A DNA stretch of 64,000 nucleotides from DATIKM01 sp035477595 (GTDB lineage: Bacteria; Armatimonadota; Chthonomonadetes; Chthonomonadales; CAJBBX01): assembly GCA_035477595.1 (NCBI GenBank), contig DATIKM010000108.1, positions 1 to 64,000 of the forward strand. Direction: 5' to 3'. The position numbers and the translations under genes were made by a program. Shown one piece after another: positions 52,109-60,558 of the stretch. The notes under the pieces are model-generated. The model was given only the letters and a program-made list of their open reading frames with translations, was not told the DNA's origin and ran no database searches. Positions within the stretch are counted from its first letter, which is position 1, and every line of letters begins with the position of its first letter.

Positions 52109-53116
52109 CTACCTGGGTCTGGGACTGCCGGGCGCGGCGGGTCTGGGGCCTGTGCCCGTCGACGGCCTGGGCTGGCCGGGCGCGGCGGGCCTGGCGCCTG
52201 TCGACGGCCTGGGCTTCTCCGCCTCCGCAGGCTGCTCGGCCCTTCGCTTCGCGCGCTCCGCAGCGACCTCAGCGGTCCTGAGGACGGCACGGTCGATCAC
52301 GGCCTTCACCGCGGAGCCAGGCACCACGAACACGCCCCCCGGCGTGCCGCCCCCTCCACCCATGAGGCGCATCAGCATAGTGAAGCCCATGGCGTCGCCG
52401 GCGCCATCGTCCTGGGCGCCTGACACGACGGTCGTCAGCACACCGCAGACCGCGCCCTGAGTGGTGAACACCGGTAGACCGAACTGCGAGATGCCGCCAT
52501 CGAGGACCCACGCCCTACGGGGCTTGGCGATCTCTCCGCTCACGCGCGATGTCTGGAAGAACGGCGCGTAGTCGTAGCCCTTCGGCAGGCGCGACACCAG
52601 CACGATCTGGTCGCCGACGGCAGGGTCGGACGATGCAGAGAAGTCGATGCTGGGCAGCTTGCGGTCCCCGAGTCCCTCGATCTGCACGAACGCCAGATCG
52701 AGCACGGGGTCTGTCGCGCCCAGGAAGGCGTCATACTCCTTGTCGTCTCCGGGGAGGGTCACTTTGAAGGATGTCGGCGTGGCCCTCATGTCCATGCCGG
52801 CAGGCAACTCCCCGCCCCCCATTAGCTCAAGGATGCGCTTCGGCGAGAACGGCGTGTTGGAGACCATGAGGAGGCCGGTCTCCGTCACCACGGCGCCCTG
52901 CAGGGTGACCCGTGACTCCTGTGAGTTGCTCTCGCCGCCACCGCGCATCTCCATCCTCACAACGGCCCGGACCTCCGCAATGCTGGGGCTCACCTTGCCG
53001 ATCAGCGCCTGCATCTGGGCGCCTGTGTCCTGAGCGCGCGCCGGCGCCGCGACGACGCACGCGGCGAAGACGCACGCCGCGCAGGCCGCCGCCACGGTAC
53101 TCCATCGGATGCTCAC
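52109..53116 (-). CDS. Secreted trypsin-fold protein, probable pseudo-protease
   Basis: A 335-residue protein with a signal peptide (hydrophobic core about 8-26, ARA-Q). It follows the HtrA fold: the strand before the catalytic His reads GLLMVSNTPFSP where active proteases have TNxHV, so His is replaced by Thr (T88). The Asp region LDLAFVQIEG is kept (D140). The serine loop reads GGISQFGLPVFTTQGAVCGV instead of GNSGGPL, so the active site is lost or rebuilt. The tail is rich in Pro, Ser, Arg and Thr (two RPSTG-RPAAPG units). It starts four bases after the four-PDZ protease and is surely co-expressed with it. A substrate-binding or regulatory role for the active protease is my inference. Confidence 0.75.
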   Translation of the reverse strand: MSIRWSTVAAACAACVFAACVVAAPARAQDTGAQMQALIGKVSPSIAEVRAVVRMEMRGGGESNSQESRVTLQGAVVTETGLLMVSNTPFSPKRILELMGGGELPAGMDMRATPTSFKVTLPGDDKEYDAFLGATDPVLDLAFVQIEGLGDRKLPSIDFSASSDPAVGDQIVLVSRLPKGYDYAPFFQTSRVSGEIAKPRRAWVLDGGISQFGLPVFTTQGAVCGVLTTVVSGAQDDGAGDAMGFTMLMRLMGGGGGTPGGVFVVPGSAVKAVIDRAVLRTAEVAAERAKRRAEQPAEAEKPRPSTGARPAAPGQPRPSTGTGPRPAAPGSPRPR

Positions 53117-53119
53117 TGG

Positions 53120-55192
53120 CTACCGCCTTTCCGCCCCGCGCTTCGCGGCGGGGACCGTCGGCCCTGGTCGGGGGCTGCCCGAGTGCGATGGCTCGGGTTC
53201 GATGAACACGAAGTGCGATCCCGTCCCACGATAGACGAAGAGCCAGACGACAGCGGGATGCCTGCCACGGACGCCGGCCAGCGCTCGTTCGAATGCGGCG
53301 ACCGACGTGACCGGCGTGTCGTTCACCGACGCCACCAAGTCCCCGACACCGAGGCCACCCATCTGCGCCAATCCCCCGGAGACCACGTCAACGACCAGGA
53401 GGCCCCTCTGGGAGCGTCGGAGCCGGTTGTTCAGCCGGTCCAGGCGCGTCAGTTCCCGTACGGTGAACTCGAACTCCCGGTTGCGCGACCTGCGCGCCCC
53501 TTCCCCGGAGGTGGGCGTCGCCTCCAGCGTTACCTCCACTGTCCTGACAGCTTGTCCGCGGAGCAGGCCGATGCGGACCCTCTCGCCGATGCCCAGCGCC
53601 TCGATGGTGTGGCGGAGGTCCGCTGCGTCCTGCTCTCGCGACGACTCGAGGGCCTCGTCGTTAAGCGAACGGATCACATCGCCCGCGCGGAGGCCGGCTC
53701 GCTGTGCCTCCGTGCCCTCGTAGACCTGCGTGATACGGAAGCCGCCCGCATCCTCAAGACCAATAACACCGGCGACATCCTGCGTCACCACCTGCGTCCT
53801 GATGCCCAGCCAGGGCTTGGCGATCTCGCTGTACTCGCTCGGCGCGTCCTCCTGCGGCTTGGCCACCGTGACGAGAGCCTCGTCCTCCCGCCGGATCGCA
53901 AGCGACATGTCGCGCCCGCGCCCGGCGGCGACTGCGCGCATGAACGCGGCGAGGTTCGGCGTTGCAGTCCCGTTCACCGCGGTGACTATGTCTCCTGGCT
54001 GAACCTGTGGTCGCGCCGCCTCGGACGGGAAGCCTTCGCGCACTCCCGTGACGAGGACGCCGCGGGCCGTGGCAAGTCCGCCCACCAGGTGCATGGGTTC
54101 GGTGATCTGCTGAACCGTGACCCCGAGGTCCGGCGCCTCCGCCTCCTTCCCCGCGGACTCCTTCATCAGCGCCACGGTAACGGTGGCGGTACGTGGTCGG
54201 CCGGCGCGCAGATAGCGGACCTGCACGTGGGACCCCGGCGCGGCGGCGGCCATCTGCCGATGGAAGTCCGGCACCTGCTCAAAGAAGCGCACCGCGACGG
54301 GCCTCGCACCCAGTTGCGTGATGATGTCGCCGGCGCGCAGCCCCGCCTTCTCCGCGGGCGATGACGGCGATATCGATGAGATGAGCGCGCCAGTGGTGCG
54401 GCCCAGCCGCGTCACGGGGAGTACGGCGAGACCGAAGTAGCCGCGCCGGATGCGTCCATGGCGCAGCGCTTCACGCAGCACCTGACGCGCGATGGAGCTT
54501 GGGATGGCGAAACCCATGCCGGCGCCGCCGAGCTCATTGATGCCCACCACCTCGCCGCGCGTGTTGACGAGGGGTCCGCCCGAGTTCCCTGGCAAGATGC
54601 GTGCGTCGTGCTGAATCCACCGCGTCAACAGGCCCGTGCGCTCGCCGGAGTCGAGGGTCATCTCCTCCATGGCCGCGCCCGCGGGGTCGGTGAAGACACG
54701 CCGGGGGTTCGACACGATGCCTCGCGTCACGGAGGAGGCCAGCATGAGCGGGTTGCCCATCGCGAAGACGGTCTCACCCACGCGCAGCCGGTCCGAGTCG
54801 CCGAGCGTCGCGTAGGGAAGCCGCGCGGCTCGGGAGCGTGGCACGCGCAGCCGCAGCACGCTCAGGTCCGTCAGGGGGTCATGCGTGAGCACGTCGGCCT
54901 CGAGCGTCTCTCCGGAGGCGAGGGTGCAGGTTATCCGGGTGGCCTGGCCCGCGACGTGGTAGTTCGTGAGAACGTGCCCCTGGCGATCGACAATCACGCC
55001 GGACCCGCCCGTCAGCGTCCGGCGCGCGCGGCCTTCGGCGAAGAACCGGCTCACGGTCTTTATGTTTACCAGGGCGGGATAGACGCGTGCGCGCGCTCGC
55101 TCGATCTCCTCACCGGGCGGCTGCGCCGTGGCGGCAGAGGAGGCAGCGCCAGCCAGTACGAGGAGCAACCACAGGCGGCAGAGCAGGCTCAT
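53120..55192 (-). CDS. HtrA/DegP-like serine protease with four PDZ domains
   Basis: A 690-residue exported protease. Seen: a signal peptide (cleavage near ATA-Q), a trypsin domain with the intact triad H79 (LTNYHVAG), D109 (LTDLSVLRL) and S204 (LPGNSGGPLVN), then four PDZ domains at about 252-342 (GYFGLAVLP), 356-444 (LGVTVQQI), 461-556 (WLGIRTQVV) and 576-665 (EFTVRELTRLDRL), each with a hydrophobic ligand groove and a G-DxI/V loop. Most bacterial HtrA proteins carry one or two. Its function is quality control of envelope proteins or regulated cleavage. ATG at 55192; the frame upstream lacks similarity. Confidence 0.93.
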   Translation of the reverse strand: MSLLCRLWLLLVLAGAASSAATAQPPGEEIERARARVYPALVNIKTVSRFFAEGRARRTLTGGSGVIVDRQGHVLTNYHVAGQATRITCTLASGETLEADVLTHDPLTDLSVLRLRVPRSRAARLPYATLGDSDRLRVGETVFAMGNPLMLASSVTRGIVSNPRRVFTDPAGAAMEEMTLDSGERTGLLTRWIQHDARILPGNSGGPLVNTRGEVVGINELGGAGMGFAIPSSIARQVLREALRHGRIRRGYFGLAVLPVTRLGRTTGALISSISPSSPAEKAGLRAGDIITQLGARPVAVRFFEQVPDFHRQMAAAAPGSHVQVRYLRAGRPRTATVTVALMKESAGKEAEAPDLGVTVQQITEPMHLVGGLATARGVLVTGVREGFPSEAARPQVQPGDIVTAVNGTATPNLAAFMRAVAAGRGRDMSLAIRREDEALVTVAKPQEDAPSEYSEIAKPWLGIRTQVVTQDVAGVIGLEDAGGFRITQVYEGTEAQRAGLRAGDVIRSLNDEALESSREQDAADLRHTIEALGIGERVRIGLLRGQAVRTVEVTLEATPTSGEGARRSRNREFEFTVRELTRLDRLNNRLRRSQRGLLVVDVVSGGLAQMGGLGVGDLVASVNDTPVTSVAAFERALAGVRGRHPAVVWLFVYRGTGSHFVFIEPEPSHSGSPRPGPTVPAAKRGAERR

Positions 55193-55277
55193 GGAAGGGG
55201 CCTTTCCGCTAAGCGGGCGACGACCTCTCGCGGCCCCTCGATGGGCGAGCCTGCGCCGGAATGCGCACACCGGCAGG

Positions 55278-56411
55278 CTAGCCGGCTATGAGCTGCCGGT
55301 AGAGGCTCTTGACGCGGCGAATGTAGTTCTGGGTCTCGCGGAACGGCGGGACACCGCCGAAGCGACGCACGGCGCCTCCGCCCGCGTTGTAGGAGGCCAG
55401 CGCGAGCTCGATCTGCCTCCAGGAGAGCATGCCCTCGGGAGTGCCTGGCGTGCGGAACCTCTGCAGCTTCTGCGTGAGCAGGTTCACAGATGTCCGAACG
55501 TTCTGCACCGGGTCATATGGGTTGGTGAGCCTGTTCGCGCGCACATTGACCGGCATGAGTTGCCCCAGGCCCATGGCGCCCGCGCGCGAGGTGGCCCGGG
55601 GATTGAAGTTGGACTCGGCGATGATCAGGGCGACGACCAGCCGGGGATCGACGCGGTGGCGGCCGGCGAAGTAGAGGATGCTGACGGTGATCTGGTCGAC
55701 CTCAGTGGCGGTGAGGCGGCGGTTCCAGCCAGCGATGAAGCGTGCGTAGTCGCCGTAGACCGCCTGCGCCGCAGGGGTCAGGTAGCGTCTGGCCAGCGGG
55801 GAGACCTCAACCGGAGCGCCCGCAATGGGGCGCGTGGTGAGACCGCGCGAGGGCTGGCGGCCGCGCTGCGCCGCAACCATCGACGCGGCCCGCGCCTGCG
55901 CTTCCGCAGCCGCCTGCATGCGGGCGGCTGCCTGTCGCTCACGGGCGCTAACCTCTGCATCGAGCGCCATCGCGACCGGTTCGAAGACGTCGGCGTTGTC
56001 CGTGGTTGGCCTGCGGACGCGCGCCAGTATGCGGAGTCTCTCGACGGAGGCATCGAGAGCGAGGGCCGCGTCCGGGTTTCGCGAACGCAGAAAGAGCAGG
56101 CGCCCACCCGCCTGTGTGAGCATGAACGAGACATCCGTGCCGTAACGGCTTACCCCGTTCACAGTACCCACCAACTCCACCACACGTCCGGCGTGCTGCC
56201 CGGGGTTTGCCTCCGCGTCCATGGCGGTGAGGCGGTGGTCGAACCCGAGGTGTCGGCGCAGTTGCAGGTACTGGTCCACCGGCAAGGCGACACACACGGT
56301 GGGCATGAGGAGCGCGAACAGAAGGAGCCACACGCGAACGCACAGGCCGCGGCTCGCGATCCAGCCGGCCGCCATCCGATGCCGTGGGTCGAGGTCTATG
56401 AAGCGGAGCAT
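55278..56411 (-). CDS. Membrane-bound lytic transglycosylase (SLT domain)
   Basis: Cleaves the glycan chains of peptidoglycan with 1,6-anhydro product formation. Seen: an N-terminal hydrophobic segment after RHRMAAGWIASRG, a mid region with Ala/Arg/Gln-rich helix (about 175-205), and a C-terminal SLT domain with catalytic E266 in IAESNFNPRATS, GAMGLGQLMP, VNLLTQKLQRF and LASYNAGGGAV. Length 377. The ATG at 56411 lies 20 bases after the tRNA-Ser 3' end on the same strand and has only a weak ribosome binding site, so it may be transcribed from the tRNA promoter. A later start at 56375 would also keep the membrane helix. Confidence 0.9.
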   Translation of the reverse strand: MLRFIDLDPRHRMAAGWIASRGLCVRVWLLLFALLMPTVCVALPVDQYLQLRRHLGFDHRLTAMDAEANPGQHAGRVVELVGTVNGVSRYGTDVSFMLTQAGGRLLFLRSRNPDAALALDASVERLRILARVRRPTTDNADVFEPVAMALDAEVSARERQAAARMQAAAEAQARAASMVAAQRGRQPSRGLTTRPIAGAPVEVSPLARRYLTPAAQAVYGDYARFIAGWNRRLTATEVDQITVSILYFAGRHRVDPRLVVALIIAESNFNPRATSRAGAMGLGQLMPVNVRANRLTNPYDPVQNVRTSVNLLTQKLQRFRTPGTPEGMLSWRQIELALASYNAGGGAVRRFGGVPPFRETQNYIRRVKSLYRQLIAG

Positions 56412-56431
56412 GGCGTCTACAGGTGCACAGG

Positions 56432-56526
56432 TGGCGGAGAGACCGGGATTCGAACCCGGGGTGAGGGCTATACACCCCCACAACCGCTTAGCAGGCGGCC
56501 GCTTTCGACCACTCAGCCATCTCTCC
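56432..56526 (-). tRNA. tRNA-Ser (anticodon GCT), with encoded CCA
   Basis: On the minus strand the acceptor arm GGAGAGA (56526-56520) pairs with TCTCTCC (56442-56436). The discriminator G and CCA (56434-56432) are encoded. A long variable arm, typical of Ser tRNAs, is present, the anticodon GCT lies at 56490-56492 within a CTGCTAA loop, and the T arm contains GGTTCGAATCC. It reads AGC/AGU codons. It is 92 bases without CCA. Confidence 0.97.
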
Positions 56527-56537
56527 GCGCAGGCGGG

Positions 56538-56566
56538 ATTATAGCATCATTGTCGGTGACGCACAA
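56538..56566 (-). promoter_or_regulatory. Promoter of the tRNA-Ser gene
   Basis: Minus strand TTGTGC (56561-56566), 17-base spacer, TATAAT (56538-56543). The predicted start near 56531 is about five bases before the mature 5' end. The -35 lies next to the prmA stop codon (56568-56570). Confidence 0.75.
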
Positions 56567-56567
56567 G

Positions 56568-57485
56568 CTACCGCTCAGCTGTGGGGGCGTCGTGCTTTCG
56601 GGCCGCCACGAGCCGCCAGACGTCGTCGGATCGGACCTCGACGACCTGGAGGCCCGAGGAGGCAAGCGCTGTCTCGACGTCCGGCAGGCGCTCGTCCACG
56701 ATGCCGCACGCGACGAAGACGCCCGCGGGCCGCAGGGCGTTCGCTGCGAGCGGGGCGATCTCGATGATCGCGTCGGCAACGATGTTCGCGACCACAAGGT
56801 CGCAGACAGGGAGCCGCTCGTAGAAGCCCTCGAACTCGTGCACCGTGACGCGTTGGGTCAGACCGTTCTGTGCCACGTTCTCGCGAGCGATGCGACGCGG
56901 TAGAGGGTCGATGTCGGTTGCGTGGACCTCCCGCGCTCCGAGCAGCGCCGCGGCTATCGCCAGGATCCCGGAGCCCGTTCCGATGTCAGCCACCACGGCG
57001 CCGGGGGTCACGAGGTCATCGATGGCGAGGAGGCACAGGCGCGTGGTGGGGTGCCCTCCGGTTCCGAAGGCCATGCCGGGGTCCATCTTGATGACTACGC
57101 GGTCGGGCGCCCCGGCATACGGCTGCCAGGACGGCTGGATCGCGAGGCGACGGCCAATCTCGGTGGGGGCGTAGAACTGGCGCCACGCGGTCGCCCAGTC
57201 CGCATCCTCGACAAAGGTGACGGTGAGGTCGCCGGCTGAAGGGAGGCCGCAGGCTGGAAACGCGTCGAGGCGAGCGCGAAGGCCGGCGAGTGCAGCCTCG
57301 ATGCCATCCGTGACGGGGATGCAGCCTGTCACCGTGACCGGCTCCGAGCCCGTCTCGGCGACGCCGGAGCAGCCGGCGCTCATGAGGGCTGCGGAGGCGG
57401 CTTCCGAAGCGGCGGAAGGCAACTCGATGCGGATGGACGCCCAGCGCACGCTGCTCAGGGGTCCGGAGCGGGCATCAGCCGCCAC
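56568..57485 (-). CDS. prmA: Ribosomal protein L11 methyltransferase
   Basis: SAM-dependent enzyme that methylates L11. Seen: an N-terminal L11-binding domain (ATAWRQFYAPTEIGRRLAIQ), MDPGMAFGTGGHPTTRLCL, which is the PrmA signature, motif I VVADIGTGSGILAIAA, and VVANIVADAIIEIAP. Length 305. The start is taken as GTG at 57485, overlapping dnaJ by 11 bases; GTG at 57449 is possible. dnaJ-prmA is a common gene pair in many bacteria (with a following RsmE gene, missing here). Confidence 0.93.
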   Translation of the reverse strand: MAADARSGPLSSVRWASIRIELPSAASEAASAALMSAGCSGVAETGSEPVTVTGCIPVTDGIEAALAGLRARLDAFPACGLPSAGDLTVTFVEDADWATAWRQFYAPTEIGRRLAIQPSWQPYAGAPDRVVIKMDPGMAFGTGGHPTTRLCLLAIDDLVTPGAVVADIGTGSGILAIAAALLGAREVHATDIDPLPRRIARENVAQNGLTQRVTVHEFEGFYERLPVCDLVVANIVADAIIEIAPLAANALRPAGVFVACGIVDERLPDVETALASSGLQVVEVRSDDVWRLVAARKHDAPTAER

Positions 57486-58605
57486 CTCGGAAGAGCCGGC
57501 CCAGAATCCCGCGGTCGTCGGCCTCTTCGGCTTCCTCGCCGAGGCTCCGCGCGAGCTCGCGCAGGAGCTGCCGCTGCTCTCCGCTCAGCTTCGTGGGCAC
57601 CTGCACCTGCACGATGACGTACTGGTGGCCGCGGCCGCGGCCACCGAGGTCCGGCGCTCCGCGGTCGCGCAGGCGGAACGTCGAGCCTGGCTGCGTGCCC
57701 GCGGGGATGTCCAGCTCCTCAGTCCCATCGATCCTGGGCACCGTCACCTTGCCACCGAGTGCTGCGCGGGCGAAGGAGATCGGGACCTCGCAGTAGAGGT
57801 CGTTGCCGCGCCGCTCGAACACCTCGTGCGGCTGCACGTGCGTGTGCACATACAGGTCGCCCGGCTCGCCGCTGCGGATGCCGGCGTCCCCCTCGCCCTG
57901 CAGCCGAACACGGCTGCCGGTGTCGATTCCTGCGGGGATGCGCACCGAGCGCTCGCGCTGTCGGCGCATGCGTCCGCTGCCGCCGCACTGCTGGCAGGGG
58001 CTTGGGATGACGCGCCCCTCGCCTCTACAGCGCCCGCACGTAGCAGTGGTCTGGAAAGTGCCGAGGAGCGTGCTCCGCGTGCTCCGAACATGGCCGGCGC
58101 CGCGACACACCGGGCACGTTTCGGGGTGGGTGCCGGGCTCCGCGCCAGTGCCGGTGCACACCTCGCAGCGCTCCAGGCGGGCGTACGCAAGGCTCTTCTC
58201 GGCGCCGAGGACGGCCTCCTCGAGCGTGAGCTGGATGTCGATCCGGAGGTCGTCGCCGCGCGCGGCGACCGTGGCGCTGCTGGCGCCCTGGCCTCCCTGT
58301 CCGAAGAACGCGTCGAAGATATCGGTGAAGCCGCCGAAGCCCGCCGGGCCAAAGCCGAAACCGCCGTCCGCAGCCGCGCCGTTGAGCGCCTCGTGTCCGA
58401 ACCGATCGTACGCGCGTCGCTTCGCCTCGTCGCTCAGGACCTCATGCGCCTCATTGATCTCGCGGAACCGCGCCTCGGCATTCGACGCCTTGTTAACGTC
58501 CGGATGGTATCTGCGCGCGAGGTTGCGGAAGGCCCGCTTGATCTCTTCGGTGCTGGCGTTGCGCGACACGCCCAACACCTCATAGTAGTCGCGCTTCTCT
58601 GACAT
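57475..58605 (-). CDS. dnaJ: Chaperone protein DnaJ
   Basis: Hsp40 co-chaperone of DnaK. Seen: the J domain with HPD at 34-36, a Gly/Phe-rich linker (about 75-105), four zinc-finger motifs CEVCTGTG, CPVCRGAG, CGRCRGEG and CQQCGGSG, and the C-terminal peptide-binding domains. Length 376, type I. The ATG at 58605 has GGAG 7 bases before it. dnaK and grpE are not in the window; it follows rpoZ in the same operon, and no CIRCE-like repeat was seen before it. Confidence 0.96.
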   Translation of the reverse strand: MSEKRDYYEVLGVSRNASTEEIKRAFRNLARRYHPDVNKASNAEARFREINEAHEVLSDEAKRRAYDRFGHEALNGAAADGGFGFGPAGFGGFTDIFDAFFGQGGQGASSATVAARGDDLRIDIQLTLEEAVLGAEKSLAYARLERCEVCTGTGAEPGTHPETCPVCRGAGHVRSTRSTLLGTFQTTATCGRCRGEGRVIPSPCQQCGGSGRMRRQRERSVRIPAGIDTGSRVRLQGEGDAGIRSGEPGDLYVHTHVQPHEVFERRGNDLYCEVPISFARAALGGKVTVPRIDGTEELDIPAGTQPGSTFRLRDRGAPDLGGRGRGHQYVIVQVQVPTKLSGEQRQLLRELARSLGEEAEEADDRGILGRLFRGGG

Positions 58606-58632
58606 GCTCACGCTCCGGCCACGCGGCCGAAC

Positions 58633-59328
58633 CTACTCCTCGTCGGGCTTGGCGACAGGCGCGCCGTCCGTGTCATCGCCACCGGTGTCAGGGTCGGCTT
58701 CCCGATCGGCCTCAACGGCCAGGTTGTCGTCGGCGTCGGCGTCGAGCGCGACGCCCACAGCGAACGGCGCCTCCGGATCGTCCTCACCACTGTCGCCCAC
58801 CGCCATTACGACGGCCGTCAGCTCGTCCTCCTCGACTGCGACGACTACGATGCCGTCCTCCTCGTCGGCCTCCTCATCGGCGCCGCCCAGAACCTCCACC
58901 TCTGCGGTGCGCGGCACCACCTGCTCGTCCTCTCCGTCATCCTCTCCCAGGACAGCCACCGTCAGGGGGCTCTCCTCCTCATCGGCTGCGACGGCCTCGA
59001 TGTCGTCGCCATCGTCGACCAGTGGCGCGAAGTCGTCGCCGTGGCCGTCGCCCTCCGTGCCGAGCTCGTCGTCGTAGGTGGCGAGCAGGCCGCCCAAGAC
59101 GGGCGTGGCCGCCAGGCTCGTCGGCAGCGCCTCGGGCTCGCCGATCTGAACCATCGTGATCTGCCCCTGCGCGAGCTCCTCAAGAGCGACTGTGAGCGGG
59201 TTGGTGGACTTCGAGTCCACGAGACGCCGCGCGCCGTCTCGCACCTGCTTGGCGCGCTTGGCGGCCACGATCACGAGAGCGTACTTGCTGCCCACCTTGT
59301 CGAGCTTGTCTGGCGCCGGGTAGATCAT
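58633..59328 (-). CDS. rpoZ: RNA polymerase omega subunit with a long acidic C-terminal extension
   Basis: The first 65 residues form an omega domain: YPAPDKLDKVGSKYALVIVA, AKRAKQVRDGARR, STNPLTVALEELAQGQI. Omega supports assembly of RNA polymerase by holding beta-prime. The remaining 165 residues are low complexity and strongly acidic (many runs of Asp and Glu such as DDGEDEQ, ADEEADEEDG, EADREADPDTGGDDTDG), with interleaved short hydrophobic stretches such as IVVVAVEEDELTAVVMAV. Typical omega is 70-110 residues. ATG at 59328 has AGGAGG 10 bases upstream. First gene of the rpoZ-dnaJ-prmA operon. Confidence 0.88.
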   Translation of the reverse strand: MIYPAPDKLDKVGSKYALVIVAAKRAKQVRDGARRLVDSKSTNPLTVALEELAQGQITMVQIGEPEALPTSLAATPVLGGLLATYDDELGTEGDGHGDDFAPLVDDGDDIEAVAADEEESPLTVAVLGEDDGEDEQVVPRTAEVEVLGGADEEADEEDGIVVVAVEEDELTAVVMAVGDSGEDDPEAPFAVGVALDADADDNLAVEADREADPDTGGDDTDGAPVAKPDEE

Positions 59329-59469
59329 GGATGGTGGGCCTCCTGCGGCCGCAGCGGCTCGGAGCATCGCTCTCGGACATTGAGACGAACACAAACGGCC
59401 CCGGCAGGGTCGGCAACCGCGGCCGTGACGCACCTCATGCGACGATCATCGGCTTCTGGGCACGCCGGC

Positions 59470-59499
59470 ATTATGTGCGATGCGAGCCGGGCGAGTCAA
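59470..59499 (-). promoter_or_regulatory. Promoter of the rpoZ-dnaJ-prmA operon
   Basis: Minus strand TTGACT (59494-59499), 18-base spacer, CATAAT (59470-59475). Start near 59463, leader about 135 bases. Confidence 0.7.
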
Positions 59500-59547
59500 G
59501 GCAGGTCGATGGTCGGCAACCGCTAGCCGGGCGACAAGCGAGGGCGG

Positions 59548-59577
59548 TTGGCCCGGCAAGGGGAGGCGTGCTACACT
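59548..59577 (+). promoter_or_regulatory. Promoter of murB, predicting a leaderless transcript
   Basis: TTGGCC (59548-59553), 18-base spacer, TACACT (59572-59577). The expected start, about 7 bases past the -10, falls on the A of the murB ATG at 59584. No Shine-Dalgarno lies at a usable distance. Confidence 0.55.
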
Positions 59578-59583
59578 GGCCGC

Positions 59584-60558
59584 ATGGAGGACCGCCTGCT
59601 TGCCCTCGTCGCCGCCTCGCCCCCCGCAGTGCGATCAGCCCTGGCGCGCGGCGAGCTTCTGCGCGACCACACGACCCTGCGCGTCGGCGGTCCGGCCGAC
59701 CTCTTCTGGTGCGCTCGGGATGCCGACCTGCTCGCCAAGACGCTCGCGCTGGCGCAGCGCCTGGGCGCGCCGGTGACCCTTCTTGGGGGTGGCAGCAATG
59801 TCTGCGTCAGCGACCGCGGCGTGCGGGGGCTCGTCGTACGCAACCGCTGCGAGCGCGCGACCATCGGCCTCGAGACGCGAAGCGACGCGGGCAAGTCACT
59901 CATGCAGCTCTTCGTCGATACCGCGCGCGCCGGACTGAGCGGGCTGGAGTTCGCCGTGGGGATCCCGGGGACGCTCGGCGGCGCGATGGTCTCCAACGCC
60001 GGGGCCTACCAGCAGGCCATCGCCGACGTGGTCGACCGTATTGACGTGGTCGAGGGCGGTGAACGCCGCGTCGAGGGCGTCGACTGGATGCGCTTCTCGT
60101 ACCGTGACAGCCGACTTCGGCGTCCGGGCGCGGAGCCCGCCGCAGTCGTCGGCGTGTGGCTGAAGCTTGGGTCCGCAGGGCGCAAGGCAGTTTTGGATAG
60201 GGCGCGGCAGAACCAGCGGAACCGGATCCATCGACAGCCGTGGCAGCCATCCGCCGGCAGCTTCTTCAAGAACGTCTATGATGCATCGCTCGCGGCGGAA
60301 GTGCCGGGCGTGCCTGACCTTCTCCGCGCGAAGGGCATTGTTCCCGCGGGCATCCTCAGCGCGGCGTGCGGCTGCAAGGGCCTTGCGGTCGGCGGAGCGC
60401 AGATCAGCCTTCGGCATGGCAACTTCGTAGTGAACCGCGGCGGAGCAACAGCCGCCGACATACGGTTGCTGGCCGATCGGGTGAGACGGCGCGTGTTGGA
60501 CCGGTTCGGCGTGACGCTCGAGGAAGAGGTCCTCTATGTGGGTGACTGGACCTCGTGA
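59584..60558 (+). CDS. murB: UDP-N-acetylmuramate dehydrogenase
   Basis: Reduces UDP-GlcNAc-enolpyruvate to UDP-MurNAc with FAD and NADPH in the cytoplasm. Seen: the FAD-binding TTLRVGGPADLFW and LLGGGSNVCV (68-72), GIPGTLGGAMVSNAGAYQQ, FSYRDSRLR, the catalytic serine region PSAGSFFKNV, and the C-terminal GGAQISLRHGNFVVN. It lacks the type I loop and is closest to type II. Length 324. ATG at 59584; the GTG upstream at 59548 lies in the promoter. No other mur gene is nearby. Confidence 0.95.
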   Translation: MEDRLLALVAASPPAVRSALARGELLRDHTTLRVGGPADLFWCARDADLLAKTLALAQRLGAPVTLLGGGSNVCVSDRGVRGLVVRNRCERATIGLETRSDAGKSLMQLFVDTARAGLSGLEFAVGIPGTLGGAMVSNAGAYQQAIADVVDRIDVVEGGERRVEGVDWMRFSYRDSRLRRPGAEPAAVVGVWLKLGSAGRKAVLDRARQNQRNRIHRQPWQPSAGSFFKNVYDASLAAEVPGVPDLLRAKGIVPAGILSAACGCKGLAVGGAQISLRHGNFVVNRGGATAADIRLLADRVRRRVLDRFGVTLEEEVLYVGDWTS

